18,303 nt of DNA from Saprospiraceae bacterium (GTDB taxonomy: Bacteria; Bacteroidota; Bacteroidia; Chitinophagales; Saprospiraceae), in the NCBI GenBank assembly GCA_017995875.1, contig JAGOIB010000013.1, positions 8,176 through 26,478 of the forward strand. Direction: 5' to 3'. Both the position numbers and the translations under genes were made by a program. The notes under the pieces were generated by a model. The model saw only the letters and a program-made list of their open reading frames with translations, made no database searches and had not been told where the DNA came from. Numbering within the stretch: the first letter of the stretch is position 1; every line of letters begins with the position of its first letter. Below, piece after piece: positions 11,272-17,723 of the stretch.

Positions 11272-11460
11272 TTATATATTATACAGTAGCTCTGTAAATT
11301 GCTTACTGAATGCATCCATTACGAGTACAACCAGTGCTATAATCAATGACCCAATCAACACAACCTTTGTACTGCCCAGAAGATTAGCCCAGGTAGGCCA
11401 GGTTACTTTGTTGATCAATTCGTTATAACTCTCGATGAGATATAGCTTTATCTGTTCCAT
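11272..11460 (-). CDS. secE: Preprotein translocase subunit SecE
   Basis: A short clamp subunit of the SecYEG channel in the inner membrane. It has 62 residues, the short single-span form common outside gamma-proteobacteria. The amphipathic helix spans about 1-18, followed by the hallmark VTWPTW and then one transmembrane helix at about 31-51 (KVVLIGSLIIALVVLVM). The gene lies between tRNA-Trp (60 bp upstream) and nusG (12 bp downstream), the usual bacterial position. There is no Shine-Dalgarno motif before the ATG; the upstream bases are A-rich (AAAGTAAATAAAGACG). Confidence 0.96.
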   Translation of the reverse strand: MEQIKLYLIESYNELINKVTWPTWANLLGSTKVVLIGSLIIALVVLVMDAFSKQFTELLYNI

Positions 11461-11520
11461 CGTCTTTATTTACTTTCAAAATACCGTTCAACAATTCATC
11501 CAACGGTCAACCAATTCTGT

Positions 11521-11596
<76 letters not shown>

Positions 11597-11661
11597 AAAT
11601 CATCACCCTTCCCCAACACCCGCTATCGGATATTCATAAAAAGGATAAAGCAATTCTTTTA

Positions 11662-11711
11662 TTAAAAAGATCCGGCAGGGATAATTCCCTTTGGCATCTT
11701 CCCTGCCGGAT
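11662..11711 (-). terminator. Strong Rho-independent terminator after tuf
   Basis: On the minus strand ATCCGGCAGGGA (11711-11700) pairs perfectly over 12 bp with TCCCTGCCGGAT (11681-11670). The loop is 18 nt, and the 3' side runs directly into CTTTTTAA, a U-run in the RNA. It starts 28 nt after the tuf stop codon. It should end most tuf transcripts before tRNA-Trp, so tRNA-Trp-secE-nusG and the genes beyond need read-through or their own promoter. Confidence 0.88.
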
Positions 11712-11739
11712 GATTAATCAGTATTCAATCCGTACTGGA

Positions 11740-12936
11740 TTAGTCAAGGATTTCTGTCACCTGACCTGCACCAACTGTACGTCCACCTTCACGGATAGCG
11801 AAACGAAGTCCTTTCTCCATAGCGATTGTATTGATCAGGGTCACTTCGAGAGAAACATTGTCTCCCGGCATTACCATTTCAACACCTTCAGGTAATTTGC
11901 AATCACCTGTTACGTCAGTGGTACGGAAATAGAACTGTGGGCGGTAACCATTAAAGAATGGTGTATGACGTCCACCTTCATCTTTTCCAAGTACGTAAAC
12001 TTCGCACTTAAATTTCTTGTGAGGTTTAACAGAATCCGGTTTGCAGATAACCATACCACGGTGGATCTGATCCTTTTCAATACCTCTGAGGAGAAGACCT
12101 GCGTTATCGCCAGCTTCACCTCTGTCGAGGATCTTACGGAACATCTCAACTCCGGTAACAGTTGATGTCAAAGGTTTTTCACCTTCTTTCATCATACCGA
12201 TGATTTGAACTGTATCACCAGTGTTGATCACACCACGCTCGATACGACCTGTAGCAACTGTTCCACGACCTGTGATAGAGAATACATCCTCTACCGGCAT
12301 AAGGAATGGCTTGTCGATTTCGCGTACTGGATTTGGGATTTGTGTATCCACAGCATCCATCAATTCTTTGATAGAAGCAACACCATTAGCCTCGCCTTCG
12401 AGAGCTTTCAATGCAGAGCCTTTGATGATAGCAGAGTTGTTGCCGTCGAAACCATATTGCTCCAGAAGTTCGCGAACTTCCATTTCAACAAGCTCGAGCA
12501 TTTCTGCATCATCTACAAGGTCTACCTTATTCATGAAGACTACGATTTTAGGTACACCAACCTGACGGGCAAGCAGGATGTGCTCGCGGGTTTGTGGCAT
12601 CGGTCCGTCTGTTGCAGCTACAACAAGGATAGCACCATCCATCTGGGCAGCACCGGTAACCATGTTTTTCACATAGTCAGCGTGACCAGGACAGTCTACG
12701 TGAGCATAGTGACGTGCGACGGTCTCATACTCTACGTGAGCTGTGTTGATAGTGATACCTCTTTCTTTTTCTTCAGGAGCAGCATCAATAGAGTCATAGG
12801 AAGCCTTTTTAGCCAATCCCATATCAGACAATACTGATGTAATTGCCGCTGTTAGCGTCGTCTTTCCGTGATCAACGTGACCGATAGTACCGATGTTTAC
12901 GTGAGGTTTGGTCCGCTGAAAGGTTTCTTTTGCCAT
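11740..12936 (-). CDS. tuf: Elongation factor Tu (EF-Tu)
   Basis: A GTPase that brings aminoacyl-tRNA to the ribosomal A site. It has 398 residues, full length. The P-loop GHVDHGKT is at 19-26, switch I RGITIN at 59-64, DCPGH at 81-85 with catalytic H85, NKVD at 136-139 and GSAL near 173; domains 2 and 3 follow to the C-terminal [11 protein letters not shown]. It lies directly after tRNA-Thr(GGU), 81 bp downstream, and is followed by a strong terminator, so it is probably co-transcribed with the tRNA quartet. A second tuf copy elsewhere in the genome cannot be ruled out from this window. No Shine-Dalgarno motif precedes the start. Confidence 0.99.
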   Translation of the reverse strand: MAKETFQRTKPHVNIGTIGHVDHGKTTLTAAITSVLSDMGLAKKASYDSIDAAPEEKERGITINTAHVEYETVARHYAHVDCPGHADYVKNMVTGAAQMDGAILVVAATDGPMPQTREHILLARQVGVPKIVVFMNKVDLVDDAEMLELVEMEVRELLEQYGFDGNNSAIIKGSALKALEGEANGVASIKELMDAVDTQIPNPVREIDKPFLMPVEDVFSITGRGTVATGRIERGVINTGDTVQIIGMMKEGEKPLTSTVTGVEMFRKILDRGEAGDNAGLLLRGIEKDQIHRGMVICKPDSVKPHKKFKCEVYVLGKDEGGRHTPFFNGYRPQFYFRTTDVTGDCKLPEGVEMVMPGDNVSLEVTLINTIAMEKGLRFAIREGGRTVGAGQVTEILD

Positions 12937-13017
12937 GGATCTATTTTTTAGAAGATATAAATTAACGAAATACTGATTCCTTGTTTTACTGTGTTCAATC
13001 TACATGATAAGCGTCTG

Positions 13018-13089
<72 letters not shown>

Positions 13090-13121
13090 TTATATCACAA
13101 CCTTTGTCATGATACTATCAG

Positions 13122-13194
13122 AGCGGGCGAAGAGACTCGAACCCTCGACCCTCAGCTTGGAAGGCTGATGCTCTACCAACTGAGCTACGCCCGC
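13122..13194 (-). tRNA. tRNA-Gly (anticodon UCC)
   Basis: A 73-nt cloverleaf on the minus strand. The acceptor GCGGGCG/CGCCCGC is perfect, the anticodon stem TCAGC/GCTGA encloses loop CTTCCAA (anticodon TCC), the T-loop is TTCGAGT and the discriminator is U. No CCA is encoded. It lies 32 bp from tRNA-Thr(GGU) and matches the place of glyT in the E. coli tufB locus. Confidence 0.95.
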
Positions 13195-13237
13195 GTATTC
13201 AATCTTTTCAATTCGCTTCGTATTCCTTTCGCTTTTT

Positions 13238-13266
13238 CCACACACACCCAAACTCACACACACTCA
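13238..13266. repeat. CA/GT-rich dinucleotide tracts between tRNA-Gly and tRNA-Tyr
   Basis: Two short CA runs (CCACACACACCC at 13238-13249 and ACTCACACACACTCA at 13252-13266) lie in the 78-bp spacer between tRNA-Tyr and tRNA-Gly. On the transcript they read as GU runs. They have no gene or clear hairpin and are probably a simple-sequence tract in processed spacer RNA. Confidence 0.4.
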
Positions 13267-13272
13267 GGATTG

Positions 13273-13355
13273 TGGGGGTGATAGGACTCGAACCTATTCA
13301 GTCTGAGACACCAGATTTACAGTCTGGCCCGGCTCTCCAACTCCGGCGCACCCCC
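13273..13355 (-). tRNA. tRNA-Tyr (anticodon GUA)
   Basis: An 83-nt class II tRNA on the minus strand. The acceptor GGGGGTG/CACCCCC is perfect and the D-stem is CCGG/CCGG. The anticodon stem CCAGA/TCTGG encloses loop CTGTAAA (anticodon GTA). A 13-nt variable arm contains a GTC/GAC stem, as expected for bacterial tRNA-Tyr. The T-stem is ATAGG/CCTAT with loop TTCGAGT, and the discriminator is A. No CCA is encoded. In this alignment position 8 reads C where U is nearly universal. Confidence 0.95.
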
Positions 13356-13394
13356 TCCTTACTTTGTGTCCGTCTCACTAAAAACCGACAGTTG

Positions 13395-13467
13395 AGCCAG
13401 TAGAGGGACTCGAACCCCCGACCAGCTGATTACAAATCAGCTGCTCTACCAACTGAGCTACACTGGC
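13395..13467 (-). tRNA. tRNA-Thr (anticodon UGU)
   Basis: A 73-nt cloverleaf on the minus strand. The acceptor GCCAGTG pairs with TACTGGC (one G-U). The anticodon stem GCTGA/TCAGC encloses loop TTTGTAA (anticodon TGT, reads ACA/ACG). The T-stem is GGGGG/CCCTC with loop TTCGAGT, and the discriminator is U. No CCA is encoded. It is the first tRNA of the quartet, matching thrU at the E. coli tufB locus. Confidence 0.95.
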
Positions 13468-13677
13468 CTATGAAGAAAGTCTGTAGCCCCTATGGTCTTT
13501 CACAAAAGTGCTCACTTGATCTTTCAGTGTCTACGAATAAATGATCCCCAATTTCCATCAGGGAGTAGCGAAAGTCACATTAACCTATCAAAATGGGTAT
13601 TGTAATCTTTTTGATTCTAAGGCTGATTTTGATGTATACCAACCTGTATATCAATGAATTATATATACTTTTCCAGG

Positions 13678-13705
13678 GCTTTCCCCGAAAGCGAATGCAA
13701 AGATA
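13678..13705 (-). promoter_or_regulatory. Candidate promoter box and leader hairpin for the tRNA-tuf operon
   Basis: On the minus strand TATCTTTG (13705-13698) matches the Bacteroidota -7 consensus TAnnTTTG exactly. It lies 43 nt past the hpf stop and about 230 nt before the first tRNA. No clear TTG is found 17-23 nt upstream, which weakens the call. A compact hairpin GCTTTC-GGG-GAAAGC (13692-13678, 6 bp, 3-nt loop) lies at or next to the predicted start of the transcript. The rest of the gap down to 13468 is A/T-rich and shows no gene. Confidence 0.4.
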
Positions 13706-13748
13706 TAACTATTCTAAGATTTTAATATGATTACCCGGCAATAATTTT

Positions 13749-14075
13749 CTATGCTGCGGAAGACTTCGTATTCCCGGATTTGTCCTGAAGCTTCTCTTTA
13801 TGTTTACTCAATTGCCGTTTCATATTATCCACCGCCGCATCTGCTGCACCTTCAAAGGTCTTGCTCACTTCTGTGGCGATCAGCGTATCTCCTGGTACCA
13901 TCAACTTTAATTCAACGATTTTATCCCTTACCTGCCCCGAATTCTCCAATTTAAGGAAAACCTGCGCGTCCGTGATCCTGTCAAAAAACTGGTTCAGCTT
14001 AGAAGCCTTCTTCTCAATATAATCGATCAGCTTCTGGTCAGCATCAAAATGAATCGCTGTCAAGTGAATCTTCAT
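13749..14075 (-). CDS. hpf: Ribosome hibernation-promoting factor, short HPF/RaiA family
   Basis: A small protein that occupies the tRNA/mRNA channel of the 30S subunit and silences ribosomes under starvation. It has 108 residues. The N-terminal beta-alpha-beta fold starts with MKIHLTAIHFDADQKLIDYI, continues with KKASKLNQFFDRI, and the second half has TFEGAADAAVDNMKRQLSKH, the typical basic helix. It lacks the C-terminal dimerization domain of long HPF, so it is a short-form member, and YfiA/RaiA versus HPF cannot be separated from sequence alone. It begins 48 bp after the recombinase gene and is likely co-transcribed with it. Its ATG is preceded by an A-run (AACCAAAAAAACAC), not a Shine-Dalgarno motif. 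Confidence 0.9.
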   Translation of the reverse strand: MKIHLTAIHFDADQKLIDYIEKKASKLNQFFDRITDAQVFLKLENSGQVRDKIVELKLMVPGDTLIATEVSKTFEGAADAAVDNMKRQLSKHKEKLQDKSGNTKSSAA

Positions 14076-14123
14076 AATCTTGTGTTTTTTTGGTTAAATA
14101 CGTTCTTTATTAAAAAATCCGGC

Positions 14124-15047
14124 TCAAATCTTCTGCCTCGAAGCAGGATGAGCTTGCCGGTATACTTCCTTAATTCTTGATATTGAGTTGTGTGTATATA
14201 CCTGAGTTGCCGCCAGACTGGCATGGCCCAGGATTTCCTTCACCGCATTAAGTTCTGCCCCATGATCCATCAGATGCGTTGCCATGCTGTGCCTCAGGAT
14301 ATGAGGACTCTTCTTCTCGGCCGTTGTAAATGTTCCCAGCATCACCACTACCCTGTTATAGACAAATTTAGGATAACATGGTTTTCCACTATCCGTAAGA
14401 ATTACCTCGTCAACGGTCAAGCCTTCAAATGTGGTCTTAGCAATTGCTTTAAGTCGGCCCAACAAATCAATCATTTCCTTGCTGACCGGCACCTGACGGT
14501 ATTTCCTGCCCTTTCCTTTAATCCTTATCGAACCCCTTGAAGTATCGATGTCCGGCCAGGCAAGAGCTATAAGTTCGCTTCTTCTCAATCCAGAGCCATA
14601 CAACAACCCAATCATAGCATGGTCTCTGAGTATTGAATATGTATATGGCTCATTATCAGTAGAAAATGATGTCCAAAGTCGTTGTATTACTGTTTCAGGG
14701 AGCGCCTTTGGCAAGCGCTCGGGTATTTTAGGCAGATGCACTTTTTGGAGAGGATTGATATTGATCAATTCTTTCTTCCTCATCCATTTAAACAAATGAG
14801 TCAGGGCAGATAGCTTCCTTCTGATCGAAACAGTCTGACTTTTATGGCTCAATAAGGATACGACCCAACTCCGGACATGCTGATGAGTCGCCTTACTGAA
14901 ATCGTTTTCGCCATATTGTAAGTGCAAAAACCCTGCAAATTGACTGATATCACTAAGATATCCATCAAGCGTATGAACCGAATATCTCCTTTCGTATTGC
15001 AGATAATCCCTAAACCGCGTCAACAATTCTTCTTGCTTCAATCTCAA
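14124..15047 (-). CDS. XerC/XerD-family tyrosine recombinase
   Basis: A site-specific recombinase of the type that resolves chromosome dimers at dif. It has 307 residues, close to the 298-310 of XerC/D. The N-terminal SAM-like core-binding domain spans about 4-90 (FRDYLQYERRYSVHTLDGYL), and the catalytic domain spans about 110-300. The catalytic set is visible: R155 (GLRRSE), K179 (KGKGRKYR), H249 and R252 (HILRHS), H275 (LGH) and nucleophile Y284 (TQVYTH). The start is TTG: an in-frame TAA lies two codons upstream and no ATG occurs before residue 89, so TTG at 15047 (or the TTG two codons later) must serve. It is followed by hpf. XerC versus XerD cannot be decided here. The core setting argues against a mobile-element integrase. 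Confidence 0.9.
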   Translation of the reverse strand: MRLKQEELLTRFRDYLQYERRYSVHTLDGYLSDISQFAGFLHLQYGENDFSKATHQHVRSWVVSLLSHKSQTVSIRRKLSALTHLFKWMRKKELININPLQKVHLPKIPERLPKALPETVIQRLWTSFSTDNEPYTYSILRDHAMIGLLYGSGLRRSELIALAWPDIDTSRGSIRIKGKGRKYRQVPVSKEMIDLLGRLKAIAKTTFEGLTVDEVILTDSGKPCYPKFVYNRVVVMLGTFTTAEKKSPHILRHSMATHLMDHGAELNAVKEILGHASLAATQVYTHNSISRIKEVYRQAHPASRQKI

Positions 15048-15077
15048 AACTTAATTGCTCAAATCTAAATCCTACAC

Positions 15078-15108
15078 GAAATGTACCAACTTTTTAACCT
15101 CATGTCAA
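15078..15108 (-). promoter_or_regulatory. Candidate Bacteroidota-type promoter for the recombinase-hpf unit
   Basis: On the minus strand TTGACATG (15108-15101) is followed after its TTG by 20 nt and then TACATTTC (15085-15078). This matches the TTG-N(17-23)-TAnnTTTG layout in all but the last base. Transcription would start about 20-25 nt before the TTG start codon. The spacing and position are good; the final C instead of G keeps confidence moderate. Confidence 0.5.
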
Positions 15109-15159
15109 GGATAAAGTGAAAACAAGTACAAAAATCTTGGGCCTGTCCCTTGCCATCAG

Positions 15160-15178
15160 AAAAAACGAACCTGCTTCG
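15160..15178 (-). terminator. Weak terminator-like hairpin after pdxJ
   Basis: On the minus strand CGAA-GCAGG-TTCG (15178-15166) is followed by six T (15165-15160). The 4-bp stem is short, though flanking GCCAATC (15184-15178) can also pair with GATGGC (15157-15152) as a competing fold. It sits 33 nt after the pdxJ stop and about 50 nt before the candidate promoter of the next gene, a sensible place for a terminator. Confidence 0.3.
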
Positions 15179-15210
15179 ATTGGCTTTATTAAATCAGATA
15201 AGCACTTTTT

Positions 15211-15963
15211 TCAATGATCATCTAACCGGATAAACTGAGGTCTTAGCTGGTGCTGATACATACTAATTACATTGCTTAGTCCATAATATAATGCATCACA
15301 AACCAGGGCATGCCCTATTGAAACCTCCAATAGATTAGGAAGTTTTTGCACATAATATCTAAGGTTTTCCAGATTGAGGTCATGACCGGCATTGACTCCG
15401 ATTTTTACTGCATTAGCCACATGGGCAGCTTCCTCATGAGCCTGGATGGCTTTAGCTGGATCGACTTTGAATTGAGCAGCATAGGGCCCTGTATAGAATT
15501 CAATTCTATCCGCCCCAACCATTGCCGCACCTTCAACCATTAACGGGGATGCATCAACAAAAATAGAAACCCTAATTCCTGCATTCTTTAGTTCTGTGAC
15601 TACCTCTGTCAAGAAACTCTTCTCTTCAACGGTATTCCACCCCTGGTCAGAAGTCAAAGCAGAGGGGCTATCTGGTACCAGTGTGCATTGATGAGGTTTG
15701 TGCTTAATCACTCTTTGGATGAAATCTTCTGTCGGATTACCCTCTATATTAAGTTCAGTCTTAACCACTTCTTTCAAGGCGGGGATATCACTATAGCGGA
15801 TATGGCGTTGATCCGGACGTGGATGGATAGTGATGCCGTCAGCTCCAAAGCTTTCACAGTCTCTGGCGATCTGCAACAGGTCAGGGGCATTACCTCCGCG
15901 ACTATTACGTATAAGGGCGATCTTATTAATATTGACACTCAATCTGACCTTTTCTGGTCTCAT
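15211..15963 (-). CDS. pdxJ: Pyridoxine 5'-phosphate synthase (PdxJ)
   Basis: Condenses 1-deoxyxylulose 5-phosphate with 3-amino-1-hydroxyacetone 1-phosphate to give pyridoxine 5'-phosphate, the last ring-forming step of the DXP-dependent vitamin B6 route. It has 250 residues, as usual for this (beta/alpha)8 barrel. Visible motifs: VNINKIALIRNSRG at 10-23, ITIHPRPDQRHI at 44-55 with H47, R49 and H54, catalytic E74 in NIEGN, phosphate-binding NAGHDLN at 191-197 with H194, and SIGHAL at 215-220. It is the first gene on the minus strand and is divergent from the membrane-protease gene across 67 bp. No other B6 gene is in the window. Confidence 0.97.
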   Translation of the reverse strand: MRPEKVRLSVNINKIALIRNSRGGNAPDLLQIARDCESFGADGITIHPRPDQRHIRYSDIPALKEVVKTELNIEGNPTEDFIQRVIKHKPHQCTLVPDSPSALTSDQGWNTVEEKSFLTEVVTELKNAGIRVSIFVDASPLMVEGAAMVGADRIEFYTGPYAAQFKVDPAKAIQAHEEAAHVANAVKIGVNAGHDLNLENLRYYVQKLPNLLEVSIGHALVCDALYYGLSNVISMYQHQLRPQFIRLDDH

Positions 15964-16030
15964 ATATGCTTTATTTTATTACCTGCAATCCACTCCGTAA
16001 AGGAATCCCTATTTTGCACCAAACAATGGC

Positions 16031-16915
16031 ATGACAAGTTACGATCATTTTTTAAGGCTCATGGTGATGATAGGCCTCGTGATAGGAGGACTGATGGTTA
16101 CCGCTCTGGTTTCAGCAGCATTGATGTTGCTTGGAGGCCTGAGTTTTGCTGAAATTATGGAAATGAGCCAGAAGGGTACAATGGACTTCTCTCCCAACCT
16201 TATCAGGGGACTCCTAACTGTACAACATGTCATGACATTTATACTTCCCGGATTAGCGTTTGGCTGGATTTTTTATCAGTCAAAGTTCTTGTCAGGACTT
16301 GATCTTGGAACAAATCCTGGATTACCACTCACGGTGCTTGGTATTTTCTTTTTACTGGCGGCTTATCCAGTGGTCAACCTGAGTTTTCTGGTCAATGAAG
16401 CTATCCCCCTGCCTGCATGGGCCAGTGCCTTCGAAAGCCAGGCAGAGGACACGCTCAAGGCTATCCTTCAAATGGATACGCCATTGATCTTTTTTTTCAA
16501 TCTTGTCATTATCGCCATTTTACCGGGTATCGGAGAAGAACTTATTTTCAGAGGTATTATACAAAAGCAAATTGGGCTAATGCTCAGGAATCCAATCGTA
16601 GCAATCTGGATTTCTGCTATTATTTTCAGCGCCATCCATTTGCAGTTTGAAGGTTTCTTACCACGCATGGTTTTGGGGATTGTATTGGGCTATTTATACC
16701 ATTGGACCGGAAATCTTTGGGTGCCCATGTTGGCACATGCATTTAACAATGGGATTCAAATTGTCCTCATTTATGCCACAGGTATGGATGTAACAACCTT
16801 TGATGAAAAAAGCAGCGATCAACTCCAGTGGTGGATGTTGCCTATAAGTATTGCTGTGATGTATTTTATCTCTACGGCTATTCATAAAAACCGGAATCTC
16901 CGTGAACAGGCCTGA
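16031..16915 (+). CDS. CPBP-family intramembrane metalloprotease (Abi/CAAX-type)
   Basis: A predicted multi-pass membrane protease of the CAAX protease/bacteriocin-processing family; its substrate is unknown. It has 294 residues. Hydrophobic segments lie at about 11-35, 62-82, 100-122, 151-165, 187-203, 212-225, 229-250 and 267-283. The family motifs are present: EELIFRG at 169-175 (E169, E170, R174), FSAIH at 199-203 (H203) and the third motif near MLAHAFNN at 233-240 (H236, N240). Bacterial relatives include bacteriocin immunity proteins and the eukaryotic Rce1. The gene overlaps cdsA by 14 nt, so it is probably the first gene of a phospholipid-synthesis operon. Start ATG chosen; no Shine-Dalgarno motif. 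Confidence 0.9.
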   Translation: MTSYDHFLRLMVMIGLVIGGLMVTALVSAALMLLGGLSFAEIMEMSQKGTMDFSPNLIRGLLTVQHVMTFILPGLAFGWIFYQSKFLSGLDLGTNPGLPLTVLGIFFLLAAYPVVNLSFLVNEAIPLPAWASAFESQAEDTLKAILQMDTPLIFFFNLVIIAILPGIGEELIFRGIIQKQIGLMLRNPIVAIWISAIIFSAIHLQFEGFLPRMVLGIVLGYLYHWTGNLWVPMLAHAFNNGIQIVLIYATGMDVTTFDEKSSDQLQWWMLPISIAVMYFISTAIHKNRNLREQA

Positions 16916-17723
16916 ACTCATCACACGATCCATAACTGGTTTTTTTATTGTGGCCATCACATTAGGTGCTATCGTATATTCACCATGGACATATTTGTTA
17001 TGGCTCTGCCTGATTGTATTTGCAGGAACACGTGAATACTTTCAGTTAGAAAAAATAGCCTTCTCCGCTATGCAGATGTTCATATTCCCTGCGATACTAT
17101 CCATCATCATTGCAGGTACAGGATATTATTTAATTCATAAAATAACACCTATCGGAATCCTTGTATTTATTCCCTTGGTTATTGGTGCTTTATTTCTTCT
17201 GCAGCTTTTCATCAACAAGGATGTAAGTCAATTGGTAAAAACAAATAATGCCTTTTACAGCGCAACGAGTTATATTGGATTACCCGCTTTAAGTGGTTGC
17301 CTTTTTTTATTCGCAGCATATGATTACAAATTAGTGCTGGTTCCTGTATTCCTGATCTGGCTCAATGATGTGGGTGCGTATATGATCGGATCACAATGGG
17401 GCAAGCATAAAATTGCACCATTACTTTCCCCCGGTAAGAGCATAGAGGGAACGATTGGTGGCGGAATTATAGCTGTATTGACAGGATGGTCATTGCTGAA
17501 AATCTGGCCTGAAATACCTACCGGTTATATCCTTCTCCTGAGCATTACCACCCCTTTCTTTGCGCTGGCAGGTGATCTCTGGGAGTCTGCCTTAAAGAGG
17601 AATGCCGGGGCAAAAGATAGCGGCAGTTTATTACCCGGCCACGGAGGCATCCTGGACAGGTATGATTCGCTCTTATTTGTCTTGCCGGTAGCTGCGCTAG
17701 CTTATTATATATTTGTGCTATGA
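16902..17723 (+). CDS. cdsA: Phosphatidate cytidylyltransferase (CDP-diacylglycerol synthase)
   Basis: Makes CDP-diacylglycerol from phosphatidic acid and CTP in the inner membrane, the branch point for all glycerophospholipids. It has 273 residues and many hydrophobic helices. The full family signature lies at 229-255: SALKR, then KDSGSLLPGHGGILDRYD with K232, R233, K238, D239, H247, D252 and D255. Upstream, LIWLNDVGAYMIGSQWGKHK and SPGKSIEGTIGG match the conserved core. The start is GTG at 16902, inside the end of the protease gene (14-nt overlap). The next in-frame ATG would remove about 56 residues, so GTG is preferred. psd overlaps its stop by ATGA. Translational coupling is likely. Confidence 0.96.
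   Translation: MNRPELITRSITGFFIVAITLGAIVYSPWTYLLWLCLIVFAGTREYFQLEKIAFSAMQMFIFPAILSIIIAGTGYYLIHKITPIGILVFIPLVIGALFLLQLFINKDVSQLVKTNNAFYSATSYIGLPALSGCLFLFAAYDYKLVLVPVFLIWLNDVGAYMIGSQWGKHKIAPLLSPGKSIEGTIGGGIIAVLTGWSLLKIWPEIPTGYILLLSITTPFFALAGDLWESALKRNAGAKDSGSLLPGHGGILDRYDSLLFVLPVAALAYYIFVL

Noticed and set aside
11477..11483. TATTTTG upstream of secE as a promoter box
   Set aside because: It is one base short of TAnnTTTG, and the surrounding TTG triplets are frequent by chance. Not strong enough to call, though a promoter in this region cannot be excluded.
12205..12837. 210-residue open frame on the plus strand opposite tuf
   Set aside because: Long antisense frames are common opposite highly expressed, codon-biased genes such as tuf. 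The translation is rich in Cys, His, Ser and Thr with no family pattern.
15048..15210. Possible rpsU (ribosomal protein S21) gene ahead of the recombinase
   Set aside because: The 163-bp gap is too short for a full S21 gene and no Arg/Lys-rich open frame is seen.
16010..16016. TATTTTG upstream of the CPBP protease gene as a promoter box
   Set aside because: One base short of the consensus with no TTG at the right distance; it would leave only a very short leader.
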